Numbered from the stretch's first letter, positions 1 through 11,246 are shown. The stretch: DNA of 36,886 nt from Ophiothrix spiculata (GCA_000969725.1 JXSR01S035391.1), one strand, 5' to 3'. Notes: generated by a model not told the origin, from the sequence alone. A program made the numbers and translations.

Positions 1-2040
1 ATTTATCACCATAATAATAAAATTTAACAAGTTCAAGCATTTAGAAATTGTGTAACTTGATATTGCTTGGAATCACATTGTCATAATTTTTTTCTTCAAA
101 AATCGTTAGTTAGCCAAGTGCTATGAGAAGATGAGATTTTTTTCTGCCCGCAGGCTGTCTTCACCAGCTCAACTAGGATATCATTGATTTTGCATTTGAG
201 AGAGGTCATTTGTTCGGTAATACTCTTGCTTTATTTGTTTTCAATGGTTGAACTGGTATTATCAGGAAATTAATTAAGACAATGAGGTATTTATAAATGG
301 TAATTCTATGATGAGTTTGGTTGATTAAGAATGAGAAATTAGTATTCTTATTTCTATACAGCTTTATCCTTTTTAATTAGTCTGGAAATTTCATTAGAGG
401 TGTTCATTTGACCACATGTCTGTAATAAAAACCACCATTCTACTGCATGTAAATTCTGGTCAATGAAATGAAATTACAACATGACAATTTGGTGGATATC
501 TGTTTAATATGAATGACTCCAAACTACATACTTCAAATAGTGGATCCAACAAATGAGTAAAAATGTGCACAAATAACAATAGAATAGATCAAAATGGTGA
601 TATGGTTAATTTTGATGGAAACACACTGAAACGACCAACCTCTAATACAGAGGTCGTGTATGTTTTTCCACATATGTACTCATTTTGGATTCATTTCAAG
701 GTATCTGGACCCATTTCAATTCATTTGGATTCACTTCATTCATATATAAGATTTTGATTATTGATATAGTTTCATTTTGATGACATTTATTACAAAAATA
801 GCTACATCATCAAAATAACAATTAGAAGCATCTCACGCTTGCGTATCATTCATGTTGCAAGTTCTTAGAATTTCTAAGAAAATGTGTTACGATAACAAAA
901 GTGCACTTCATTATTTCTCACTGATGGCGTGAGATTATGTGAAAGATGTTGAGATTAATTTGAGTTCCCAAGGTGGCACAGGTGATAGCTTAGTGCTGCA
1001 CTAATGGTGTTAGCGTTATGCAAACTCATTGTGAGTTGAGAGGCTACTTGCTGTGTAGCACTGTTGTGTTCATTGAGTGTAGGATGTAATTTGCTGCTAG
1101 CGTTAAGTGACCTGAAACATTAAAGGTGAATGGAATCAATGGCATTACAGCTCACTGATGGTGTGAGATTTATAGTAGAAAGATGTTGAGATTAATTTGA
1201 GTTCCCAAGGTGACACAGGTGATAGCTTAGTGCTGCGCTAATGGTGTTAGCTTTATGCAAACTCATTGTGAGTTGAGCCGCTACTTGCTGTGTAGCACTG
1301 TTGTGTTCATTGAATGGAGGATGTAATTTGCTGCCAGTGCATAGTGACCTGAAACTGTAAAGGTGAAGGAATCAATGGCAACATTTCGGGTTCATTTTCG
1401 GTTATTAGCAGTCATTACAATTGTTAATCTCTAAATTCTATCTATCCAATAAACACACATTAAAATCTGTTTAATCAGATTGCCAACACAAAAAGTTAAA
1501 ATGTGTGTCAATTTTAAGATGTACACATATTATTAGATAGATCATATAGAATCAAAAAGAGAATGGCTTTTAAGCCTAGGGATAGGGTTTATTAGGCCTA
1601 TATGCACATATAGTATTATAATGATAGTGCTGTACTTGAGTTTCTTGAGTTATTTATTACCTAAAATATCAACGGGAAGTTTCAATATTTGCACTTCAAT
1701 TGCTGTGTGATTGGAAATTTGGTGTGGTAAAACATGAATAACTGATAAAGTTACCAAAAATATATCATACAAGAGCATGCTGACTAATTAGGATAAGGAT
1801 AAAACAAAAATGCTTTCAGTGTGCCCTTAAATATAATTTAAAGAAAGTGATCATGTGTTTCATTCAAAGAATTAGAAACACCATTTGATGTGCTTGGACC
1901 ACCCTCCCCAACTCATAGTTCCGGAAGTTCTTGAAAGTTTATATAATTTAATAAAGATAATGATACTAAAGCATCATTTTATTGTGTCTTACAAATGCAT
2001 CTCAAATCACTCTACACCAAATAAAAAATGCCTAACAAAT
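1..2040. repeat. Tandem ~2-kb unit, copy A
   Basis: This is the first of three diverged tandem copies of a unit of about 2 kb. The opening sequence recurs at about 2070 and 3970. Further landmarks shared in the same order are a segment containing TTTTGCATTTGAGAGAGGTC, the phrase CCACATGTCTGTAATAA, a BamHI-like TGGATCCA stretch, the ~225-bp subrepeat starting with CTCACTGATGG, and the end landmark ATAGTGCTGTACTT. Copy A differs from the others in carrying the ~225-bp subrepeat twice in tandem (about 912-1140 and 1141-1382). No gene is visible: all frames are short and full of stops. By eye the copies differ by more than a tenth, so the duplication is old. Function unknown. Confidence 0.8.
912..1382. 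repeat. Doubled ~225-bp subrepeat
   Basis: Two head-to-tail copies of a ~225-bp module lie here. Each begins near CTCACTGATGG-GTGAG, itself a short inverted repeat, and ends near GGTGAATGGAATCAATGGCA. Single copies occur at about 2958-3200 and 5683-5915 in the neighbouring units. The reverse strand gives short open frames in all copies (for example at 3010-3204), but these carry no recognised domain and are not conserved as frames, so I do not call genes. A local duplication inside copy A is the simplest explanation. Confidence 0.75.
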
Positions 2041-3960
2041 TAACTATTACATATTTGAAATAATCATCACATGAAATTGACATTTAACAAAGTCATGCAT
2101 TCAGAAATGTGCAACCTGATGGCATTATTGCTTGTAATCACATTGTCACAGAATATTTTTAAAATCCTTACTTTAAAAAATAGCAAACTGTGTTTATGGG
2201 CAGATGAGATGCGTTCTGCCTGTAGGCTATCTTCATCAACCCAACCAGAAACGCTATTGATTTTGCATTTGAGAGAGGTCATTGGTTTGATAATACCCGT
2301 CTTCGGTGCTAGAACAGGTTAAATTAATCAGGAAATTAAAACAATGAGGTATCAGCATGTATAAATGGTAATTGTATGTTGAGAATGAGAAATCACTATT
2401 CTTATTTCTATAAAGCATTATCCTTTTGATTTAGTCTGGAAATTTCATTAGAGGTGTTCATATTAAAACCACATGTCTGTAATAAAAACCACCATTCTGC
2501 TGCATGTAAATTCTGATCAATGAAATGAAATGACAACATGACTTAATTTTGTGGATATCCGTTTATACATACATATAAATTACAAACTTCAAATAGTGGA
2601 TCCAAAAAGTTAGTAAAAATGTGCAAAAATAACAATAAAGTAGATAAAAATGTTGCGATTGTCAATGAAAACATCCAGCCTCTAATGCAGAACAGAGATT
2701 CCATGTGTCTTTGCATGTTTGTAATAATTTTGGATCCATTTCAAATCATTTGGACTCATTTCAACTCATTTGGGTTCATTTTTTATAACACTAGATTTTG
2801 ATTATGTTTACATTTAATTGATATGTGGAAGTTTTAGTTTAATGACGTAATAAAAGTTCCTATCATAAAATCACACATAAAAATGTGCCAGCATCTCGCA
2901 CCCAGGTCATGCGCATGTTGCAAGTTCTAAATACTGTATTACGATAACAAAAGTACACTGCATTACAGCTCACTGATGGAGTGAGATTTATATGTGAAAG
3001 ATGTTGAGATTAATTTGAGTTCCCAAGGTGGCACAGGTGATAGCTTAGTGCTGCGCTAATGGTGTTAGCGTTATGCAAACTCATTGTGAGTTTAGCCGCT
3101 ACTTGCTGTGTAGCACTGTTGAGTTCATTGAGTGTAGGATGTAATAATATGCTGCTAGCATAGTGACCTGAAACAGTGGAGGTGAATGGAATCAATGGCA
3201 GCATTTCGGGTTCATTTTTGGTTATTAGCAGTCATTGTTAATCTCTAAATTCTGTCTATCCAATAAACAAACATTTAAATCTGTTTAATCAGATTGCAAA
3301 CACAAAAATGTGTGTCAATTTTAAGATGTTAGATAGATCGTAGAGAATCAAAAAGTGAATGGTTTTTAAGCCAAGGGATAAGGTTTATTAGGCCTTTGTG
3401 TATATAGTATTATAATGATAGTGCTGTACTTACGTTTCTTGAGTTATTTATTACGCAAATTCTCACCGGAAGTACCAATATTTGCACTACAATTGCTGTG
3501 TGATTCACACATGGGAATCATCCCATTTCATCATTATCTCATCATAGGACCATATGATCCATGCCAATGGTATTGAATGCAGTCACTGGCCAACATCTGG
3601 TGCTCATTATGGATCTGCATCCATCCTCACCATTCATCTTGATTCCTGTAACTTCAACATATGGGCATGCACAATTAATTTTACCTAAAGGTGCAATTCA
3701 TGATTCTGTTGTGACGACAACCTCATCTCTTTTCTAGCTAAATAAAAAGAAGAGTACAACATAAATGCATGCTGAAAATTTCACTTGATTCCGTCCATTC
3801 CTTTTACAGTTACAATCTTTTGGGCATTAAAACAAAACAAAAAAAAATTAAGTAGCATTTTATTATGGCTTACATATGTATCTCAAAGCATTTTTTTAAA
3901 CACAAAATTAGAAAGGAAAAAAAAGAAATGCCTTAATTAAAATTATAACAAGTTTCATGT
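2041..3960. repeat. Tandem ~2-kb unit, copy B
   Basis: Second copy of the unit. It matches copy A from about 2066 to 3505. It also matches the A/B spacer: the stretch around 1975-2035 (cattttattgtgtcttacaa) has a counterpart at 3855-3890, which shows that the tandem period includes the spacer. The final ~450 bp (3506-3960) is less similar to copy A and contains a block at 3683-3795, starting AAAGGTGCAATTCATGAT, that recurs at 23601-23700. Both strands carry only short frames without domains. Confidence 0.75.
3683..3795 (+). repeat. Dispersed repeat shared with 23.6 kb
   Basis: About 110 bp beginning AAAGGTGCAATTCATGAT and containing TTTTCTAGCTAAATAAAAAG. A close copy lies at 23601-23700, where it forms the left end of a TTAA-flanked inverted-repeat arrangement. 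Here only the left end is seen, so this is a truncated or interrupted copy of the same mobile family. Confidence 0.6.
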
Positions 3961-4737
3961 AATACGTGAAAATTTATCACCATAATAATAAAATTTAACA
4001 AGTTCAAGCATTTAGAAACTGTAACTTGATATTGCTTGGAATCACATTGTCATAATTTTTTTCCCAAAAATCGTTAGTTAGCTAAGTGCTATGAGGAGGT
4101 GGGATTTTTTTCTGCCCGCAGGCTGTCTTCACCAGCTCAACTAGGATATCATTGATTTTGCATTTGAGAGAGGTCAATGGCAATACTCTGCTTTATTTGT
4201 TTTCAATGGTTGAACTGGTATTATCAGGAAATTAATTAAGACAATGAGGTATTTATAAATGGTAATTCAATGATGAGTTTGGTTGATTGAGAATGAGAAA
4301 TTAGTATATTTTTCTATAAAGCATTATCCTTTCTAATGAAATAGTCTGGAAATTTCATTCGAGTTGTTCATTTTAAAACCACATGTCTGTAATAACAACC
4401 ACCATTCTACATGTACTGCATTGAAATTCTGGTGAACAATATGAAATTACAGCAAGACAATTTGGTGGATATCCTTTTATGAATGACTACAAATTAGGTA
4501 CTTCAAATAATGGATCAAAAATGAATAAAATTTTCACATAAACAAATAAAGATAGAATAGATCAAAATGATGCTATTGTTAATTTCGATGAAAACACTCC
4601 AAAAGGTCCATTTGCACGATTGTACTCATTTTGGATCCATTTCAGGTTATCTGGACCCATTTCAATTCATTTGGATTCATTTCATAAATTAGATTTTGAT
4701 AATGTTTACATTGATAGAGTTTCAGGTTGATGAGTAA

Positions 4738-5124
4738 CAAGCTTTTAGCCAGAGAGCCGTCAAGCCGTCTTTTGGACGGCCTGTCACGATAAAAGACGGC
4801 CTAGAAACTGCTAAAGCCATCCTAGAGGCCGTCAAAAAACGGTTAAAATTTATCTTCAATAATCATCATCATCACAAAATCTGATCAATTTATTGTACTT
4901 TGTGAACTTAAAATGGGTTTTATATCGCGTTTTTTCTCCGTTCGTTTCCCAGTGCACATGAGTCAGTCGCCATTTTGTTGAAAACTACCGCAAACGTAAT
5001 CCTCGACTTCTTTGTCAAGTATGAATATTAATGATGCTGACGTCACAATGTTTTGATTGAAGCCGGCCTGTTCGCCCGGCCGCGAATTTGGACGCCCTAC
5101 TTTCAAATCCTGGCTAAAAGCTTG
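4738..5124. mobile_element. hAT-like MITE with 8-bp target duplication
   Basis: The element starts CAAGCTTTTAGCCAG and ends CTGGCTAAAAGCTTG, a perfect 15-bp terminal inverted repeat. It is flanked on both sides by ATGAGTAA (4730-4737 and 5125-5132). An 8-bp target duplication is characteristic of the hAT superfamily, though it is not unique to it. The 387-bp interior has no transposase frame, so the element is non-autonomous. The left part (4755-4850) is GC-rich and contains repeated GCCGTC/GACGGC words able to form hairpins. Units A and B of the surrounding tandem repeat lack it. Family assignment is inference from duplication length; the terminal dinucleotides are not the commonest hAT ends. 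Confidence 0.75.
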
Positions 5125-5164
5125 ATGAGTAATAAAAATTTTTATGTTATAAAAATCAAAATCA

Positions 5165-5375
5165 TGGGTGAGCGGGTTGGCGCAGCGGTAGTTCCCTCGC
5201 CTTGCACCAATGAGGTCCCGGGTTTGATTCCCTGGCCCGGCGATTTATGTGCAGTTGGTTTTCAGTCCATGCTCGCTTTTGCAGGTTTTTCATCGGGTAC
5301 TACTCTGGTCTTCCTCCTGCATTCAAAAGCTGAATTTATAAACATCTTGGAGCCCTGTTAAAGATAATATGCTTC
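5165..5375 (+). mobile_element. tRNA-derived SINE-like element
   Basis: An RNA polymerase III type internal promoter is visible: a box-A-like TTGGCGCAGCGGTAG at 5177-5191 and a box-B-like GGTTTGATTCC at 5221-5231. The spacing is as in a tRNA. The stretch downstream (5270-5320), with GGGTACTACTCTGG and TCTTCCTCCTGCATT, is unrelated to a tRNA and resembles the conserved mid-regions of tRNA-derived SINEs known from many marine invertebrates. I am recalling that resemblance and have not searched for it. The right end is unclear and no target duplication was defined. The surrounding repeat copies A and B lack this segment. A degraded true tRNA gene is less likely, because the acceptor stem does not close. 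Confidence 0.6.
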
Positions 5376-5479
5376 CTTTAGCTTACTTGGTACCAAGTAC
5401 CAAGTTGGGTTTCCTTTGATGAAAGCTTAAACAAGATGATTTTAGAAGCATCTTGCACCTGGGTCTTGTGCATGTTGCA

Positions 5480-5650
5480 TGTCTGCACTTTGGTTTTCAT
5501 GGTTCGTGCGCAACATGATGAGATGGGTCAAGGCCCTGTTATGCAAGGCACTGATTCGGATCGTTTGTAGCTTTGCTCATTCACTCTGTACTGCCCTGAT
5601 GATGAACAACAAATGTTCGAAACAGCAGGCTGTAGGTAGTTTGAGTACTA
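5480..5650 (+). mobile_element. Retroelement fragment carrying the hammerhead
   Basis: This stretch is absent at the matching position of tandem units A (near 855) and B (near 2925), where the unit runs straight through GTTGCAAGTTCT. It is less AT-rich than its surroundings and ends at or shortly after the hammerhead fold. Penelope-like elements carry hammerheads in their pseudo-LTRs, so a truncated piece of such an element is a reasonable reading. No reverse transcriptase or GIY-YIG endonuclease frame is present. The right boundary could lie anywhere from about 5634 to 5660, because the flank is low complexity. Confidence 0.4.
5583..5646 (+). ncRNA. Candidate type I hammerhead ribozyme
   Basis: The strand reads as a hammerhead: stem I 5' side ACTGCC (5590-5595), core CTGATGA (5596-5602), stem II GAACA/TGTTC (5604-5608 with 5614-5618) capped by ACAAA, core GAAA (5619-5622), short stem III closing over CAGG (5623-5632), cleavage triplet GTA with cleavage predicted after A5634, and stem I 3' side GGTAGT (5635-5640). 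Stem I has one G-U pair and continues beyond an internal loop as ACTC/GAGT (5583-5586 with 5643-5646). A very short stem III and a stem I internal loop are typical of hammerheads in Penelope-like retroelements. One flaw is visible: an extra T at 5603 between the core and stem II, which may reduce activity. Identification is by motif and pairing only. Confidence 0.6.
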
Positions 5651-6190
5651 TATATGTACATATATCATAACAAAAGTACACTGCATTGCTGCTCACTGAT
5701 GGTGTGAGATTATATGAAAGATGTTGATATGATTTTGAGTTCCCAAGGTGATATGGGTGATAGCATAGTACTGCACTAATGGTGTTAGTGTTATGCAAAC
5801 TCATTGTGAGTTGAGAGGCTACTTGCTGTTTAGCACTGTTGTGTTCATTGAGTGTAGGATGTAATTTGCTGCCAGCGTATAGTGACCTGAAACAGTGGAG
5901 GTGAATGGAATCAATGTAAACATGTATTCGCTTTCCGAATAATTAGCCAGAGTCATTGCTGATGCGTCCTAAATTCTATCCAATAAATGAACATGCATTA
6001 TGATAGATCTGTTAAATCCAATTGCAACATTTGTATTAAAATATGTAAATTTCAAGATACGCACATTTTGATTATCAAAACAAGAATGACTAAGCTTTTC
6101 AGTACAGGCTATGGCAGGCCTGGCTATGGCATGGAGTTAATGCAATGTTTACTGTACGTGTAGTGCTGTACTTTTGAATTTAGTAGTATT

Positions 6191-6449
6191 CTAAAAATAG
6201 TACAACATATCAAGACAATTGAGCTGATTGTTTCCTGCTTATAAACAATACAGACAGGAATCAATGTAGGATTATTTGATGTCAGTAATCTTTTTATTCT
6301 AAAATTTTACTACAATTTTTTTTTTGTCTCTGAGGTAGGAAACTTTGATCTCCATGTTCTAAAAGTTTCAGTTTGACATCACATGAAATGCAAGAAACTG
6401 TTTGGGCTGTTCTTGCTACATTGTATCGTCAAACTTTATGCATGCACTA
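6191..6449. other. Non-coding spacer
   Basis: AT-rich sequence between the tandem 2-kb units and the dispersed repeat at 6450. I see no gene, RNA or inverted repeat here. A small duplication of GGCTATGGCA lies just upstream (6107-6143). Confidence 0.5.
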
Positions 6450-6960
6450 CTTTAAAGGAGCCCTGTCCGATTGAGTCAGCATTTTTTCAAACTTTCTGAG
6501 ATTTTGGTACCAAAATATTTGTCATATTTTTCTCATTACCCATGTGACATTTTTCAGCTGAAATGTGTCGCGTTTCGGAGATATAAGCGAAAATGTGTAA
6601 AATACTGGTAACCATAAAATTACTGACACAAAGTATAGGCAAGTGGAAAATACAAAATTGCTCATAAAATCATAACTGTTGTTCCGATTTAACTGAAATT
6701 TGAAATTGAAATATATTAAGTGGTGATCTTTCATATGACAGTGAAAACTAAAATTTATTAGGAATTCCACATTTTTTTGTCATTTTAGACTATTTTTAAG
6801 TGTTTTTAAAAGCAGAATTTCAAAAATTCAAGTTTTATTAATTAAACTGGTAGAAAGTTTCATCAAAATGTGCATGAAAATTGATATTTTAGTACTTCAA
6901 ATATTAAAAATCTTCTCCAAGGTTAAGCTTTTCTCTCGCCACTCGTAATTAGTATCCTAT
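6450..6960. repeat. Dispersed repeat, copy 1
   Basis: This matches a second, diverged copy at about 16530-16850. The shared order is TCCGATTG, TCAAACTTT, GGAGATATA, GGTAACCATAA, TATAGGCA, AAATACAAAATT, AAAATCA and GTGGT. It is probably an old transposable element of unknown class. The short frames in it are not conserved between the two copies. Confidence 0.65.
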
Positions 6961-7104
6961 CGAGTACCCAAGTGGCATCTCTGTTTAAGGCATTTCAAGG
7001 TGTTTTGCACAAAAATATTTCACAACCATAACAAGTCTTAGAAATAAAAGCTGTTGATTGTTACATGAAAATAACAGATACTTGATTACAAATTCAAACA
7101 TTCA

Positions 7105-7570
7105 AATACTTGGTGCAACTTGATTAATTTTATTGTCATAATTTTCCTCAAATCTTTACTTTGCAAAGCAGATGAGATTTGTTCTGCCTGTAAGATATCC
7201 TCATCATCTCAACCAGAAATGCTATTGATTTTGCATTTGAGACAGATCATTGGTTTGGTAATACCCTGCCTTAATTGTTTTCAATAGATGAACTGGTGCT
7301 AGTCAAGAAATTAATTAAGATAATGAGGTACATATAAGCGATTATAAAAGGTAATTCTACTATGAGATTACTATGAAAACTTACCATTGCTTACTTCTAT
7401 TCTGCATTATCTTTTAAATTAGTCTGGAAATTTTATTTAAGATGTGTTCATTTTAAAACCACATGTCTGTAATAAAAACAAGCAGTTTTGTCCATGTTAA
7501 TTCCGGGCAACAAAATGAAAAACAACACAGCAACTTGATGGGTGTCTGTTAATAGTGAGTTAAATGTGTC
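7105..7570. repeat. Partial ~2-kb unit, copy D
   Basis: A partial copy of the tandem unit of 1-6190. The segment with TTTTGCATTTGAGA and the phrase CCACATGTCTGTAATAAAAA occur in the same order and orientation. It covers roughly the first quarter of the unit and then stops matching. It is separated from copy C by about 900 bp of other sequence including the dispersed repeat. Confidence 0.65.
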
Positions 7571-8688
7571 CAAATTGCTTTGAAATAATTGACCCAAAAC
7601 GCAGGCCATTTTTCTCATTTAATCATCAATAATATTAAAATAGAGCTTCTCTCCTTCATTATGCCCTTTGTTTCATCCAATTCGGATATTCCTGTCCGGA
7701 GATACAGCATTTTAAAAATAGAGCACAAATTTCAATCTGGTCCGATTTGTGGTCATGGGATGAAGTATGTTAACCCAGGATGATATGCATCCAAGACATT
7801 AGCCCCTTTAAATTTAAACCCGTTAAACTAATTTTACAATTATTTGTGGCTCAAAGATATTATTGGTCAATTATTTTCATTGAAAACAAAACAGATAATC
7901 GATTTAAAGGAAGTATTATAAGCAATTATTTAGTTTAGCAGTCTCAGCTTTCCTGGTTTTAGTTGTGGCTCTTCAGTCAGTGTTAGCTCTAAAATAAAAC
8001 AAAAAATTCAAGGGCTTTTGTATTAACATCTTATCATAAAAATGAATAGATAAAATGCGAGACTCGGAGGCAGTAGCTGCAATTGTTACTTTTGGGGAAA
8101 ATTACATTGCGTATCAAGATAAATTTTACAATCAAGGTCCACATCATGTCAGATTTTCAGAAACGAACTTACATACCGGTTTAGGGAAACTTTGAACATA
8201 AAATTTGGAAGAGAAAACAACTGAAATTGTTATTTCTGGCAATTGTAAAAGTTATTCTGACATCCTTTTTGGCTTGATTGGATACTTTCAATGAGCTTCT
8301 GATATAACACTAAACAAAAAATGCAAGTAAGCGATAGAAGTTTTCATCTGGAGATGAAATAACTTGTCATTTAATGTTTTGATTGCCACCTAGTTTGGTT
8401 ATTGATCATGGAATTGAGATCAAGAAATCGGACCAACCCAATTTTTAAGGGCTTCACAGAATTTGTAATAACTTCAGAATTAAACGCTCAAATTTTACGA
8501 AACAAAATGCTGTTTGAAGCTGAGATTATGTACAATAACATTTGATAATTGTTTTTATTATATGTAGCCTAATTCTCTCAGAAACTGAAAAAATCACGAA
8601 AAATCTTGCGTTTTTATTGGCACACCCTGTATACTTGCCAATGTTAAAATTTGGTTTACCATGCATATCGTTTTCATTGATATCATCA
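7571..8688. other. Non-coding stretch with possible mariner-type 3' end
   Basis: No supported gene lies here. The stretch GCACACCCTGTATA at 8621-8634 resembles the right terminus of Tc1/mariner-type elements (compare CCGCCCTGTA at the end of the 34.8-kb element). No matching left terminus was found upstream, so at most this is a truncated remnant. The open frame at 7589-7783 has no domain I can recognise. Confidence 0.4.
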
Positions 8689-8867
8689 ACATATTTTGGA
8701 AGAATCAGGTCTAAATAATTGTTTACTTTCTACTGTTGAGATCTAATATCAAATCAAGCAATTGATTACAACCATTTGTGACCTGTCCCCACAAAACTTG
8801 GACAAAGTCAGGAAAAATATTTGTTCTGATTTGTCTACGCTGACATTACAAGCTTTAAAATGATATA

Positions 8868-9058
8868 CCCTATTCACTCGTCCAATTCAACTATGTATTT
8901 TCTGAATGTATGTCACTGTAGCACTGGGTTATTTCATACCAGTGTACGAAAAATGATGTCAAAATACTTTTATAATGCTTTATCATAGAGTAGAGTGATT
9001 TAAAAAAAAATAAAGGTTTGTCAGTCGAAAAATAGTTGAATTGGACGAGTGGATAGGG
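8868..9058. mobile_element. 191-bp MITE with TA target site
   Basis: The ends are inverted repeats of about 27 bp with one mismatch: the left begins CCCTATTCACTCGTCC and the right ends GGACGAGTGGATAGGG. TA flanks both sides (8866-8867, 9059-9060). The paralogous site in copy 2 (12217-12226) reads straight through as GATTTATCTT, which supports insertion at TA. A TA duplication and short length fit a Tc1/mariner-type MITE. There is no coding capacity. Confidence 0.85.
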
Positions 9059-10601
9059 TATCTCTTGTTGACATTTCTCAATGTTTTGTCCATGAAAAGT
9101 CAATATTTCCCAAGAAAATTTCTTTGGTTTTTATTGATTTTGGGCAAGGGTATTTGGCTGTAACTCCCATAAGTGTTCTGGCGACTTTGTCTGGGTTTCG
9201 TGGGAGCAGGTCACATTTAATCCAGCCCTCAAGAATGTGATTCAGCATTTAGAGATAAAGTTAGCTGTGAATTAGATGTAATTGACCGTTGTGAGAGGGT
9301 CGTTTTACAGATTCACTTCTGATATTGACATTTGCAATTGCATCTAGCCAGACTGCTGCATAAATGACAAATTGTAAGGATGTACATGTCTTGAGGAATG
9401 GTTTACAAATGCACAATCCAACAGCCAGATTGACAGGTTAGAAAATCAACAAGAGTGAAATTTCAAACAAATGAAACAAAAATGAATGAAAATGTCTTAA
9501 CACTATCTAGAATATGAAGTATCGTACATCTGGCACCTTATTCTTATTGTTTTTTGAAATGAATAAAATGTTTACATAAACACCTCACACGCTTGAAAAT
9601 AAATACAATTCATAATTTAATTACAGTTCTTTAATTCATTGAATACAGTGTAGATAAATGGTACCAACTGAGAACACATTTATGACTAGTTGGTAGTTGG
9701 TTTCAATTTGAATTTAATCAATGTGGTACAGACGTTATCTTCTGAGCTTGTTTTATTAGAATAGCTCAATATTCAGTAATAATTACAGTCAATCTGACCT
9801 TTGATAGACAATAAAATCCACTCTATGCTTTTAAAAGCTTAAAGTTAAAGATTAATCATTGCTGCAAGACAAATATACATTTATTGGTTTAATTCAATGT
9901 AATGATGCTTTTAATGTCAGTGTATTGTATACTATGTTTGTTACAATCTAATGCTAAAAATCCAGACTTCATTTATTATTGATATAAACATTGTTATGAT
10001 TGTTGAAATGTTATGAACCATTTGTCCAATGAACTTGCAAACTTTACACATTTAATCAAATTGAAATTCTAGCCTCATTAAATTGTAAAAAAAAGCCAAT
10101 TTGAGACAATTTATTTTGTTTTTAAAAACTGAGATATCAATAAAACCTCATCCTAAAAAATGTTTGTTGTTAACAGAAACAGACTTTACTTGAATCATAC
10201 ATTGCACAAGAGCTCCAACCCAATAATAAGATGATTCTTTGTATGTACCGAGCTAGATGAGTGGTCAAACACTAACAATTATTTTTATTTTTTTTTTAAT
10301 AATTATTGTTTTTTAAATTCAATGTTTTCACTCACTCTAGCAAGTAATCAGTTTTAAAGGTATTAGCTAGGATCCACTTGGGTCATGAAAATTTGTGAAA
10401 ACTATTATTTGAATCAAAGAAAGACCTTATAAATGAATCAAAACATACAAACAAACAAATTCATATCACTTGCTCTAAAACAATAATTTTCACCCAAATT
10501 ATTTCCTTCAAGGGTTCTATCAGCAGTGTTTCTGTTTTAAACTTAAAGTTGGAGATTCCAAGTATATGCCTGTTGATTTATAAGTGAACATTATTCTTTA
10601 G

Positions 10602-11246
10602 TAGACTTGCTCCAAGTCTCTGTTGTCCTGTACTCTCTCCAAAATATTCAGTCAAAGTTTCTATGAAAGTTATATTTCCACTGTCCATGCTTAAATATGC
10701 TATTTTTAAAACAGTTGCACAGGTATCCAATTTAGGCCTACTTTAATTCTCACAAAGTCTCAAATTGTAGCGGAGAACCAAAAAATCATCACTGTTTGCA
10801 TTTAAAGTTTCTTCAAACTTTCTATTTTGGTATTTACAATGGACCATAGAACCTCGCCCTACATTGTACCCTGACCATGGCCTAACAGAGGGCACAAAGT
10901 AGTTGAAGTTCATTACTCCAAAATTAGACCATAAGTCCAACCACATTACATTCCCCTATGTGAACTTGCAAATAAATGTTGTTAGCAGGTAAATGTATTA
11001 TGTGATTGTTAGAACATATTATGAACTGTTTGACTACAGACAAAGGATCTTCTGTCCAGGGTGTCTACTAGCTTATCTATATTTCCTCCAAGCAACTAGA
11101 ACTGAATTCAGAGGGAGGTATAACCATTGATTTACTGTATATCATATACATTGGGAAGTGAGAATAATTAAAGAAATGGGAAGCAGGCCTTGCATGTATT
11201 GGATATTGGAATAGGGGATACAGCCTCAAGCCTTGTGGAGCAAGGC
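10602..11246. mobile_element. 645-bp insertion with hairpin ends and 10-bp duplication
   Basis: TATTCTTTAG occurs immediately before (10592-10601) and after (11247-11256) this segment. The matching site in copy 2 has a single TATTCTTTGG (14540-14549), so this is a genuine insertion. Each end contains its own small hairpin: AGACTTG-CTC-CAAGTCT on the left and AGCCTTG-TGGAG-CAAGGCT on the right. The two ends also pair with each other through TTGCTCC/GGAGCAA. A 9-10-bp duplication fits Mutator-like elements, while 8 bp would fit hAT. The reverse frame at 10743-10946 has no transposase similarity that I recognise. Confidence 0.75.

Larger units (their letters stand above)
3961..6190. repeat. Tandem ~2-kb unit, copy C (with insertions)
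   Basis: Third copy of the unit; its first ~90 bases are nearly identical to bases 1-90 of the window. It is longer than A and B because it has gained a 387-bp MITE (4738-5124), a tRNA-type SINE-like segment (5165-5375) and a ~160-180-bp fragment with a hammerhead-like fold (about 5480-5650). The flanking unit sequence resumes after each, for example at TTTTAGAAGCATCTTGCACC near 5440, which matches copy A near 820. This gives comparative support for the insertions. No coding gene is seen. Confidence 0.75.
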
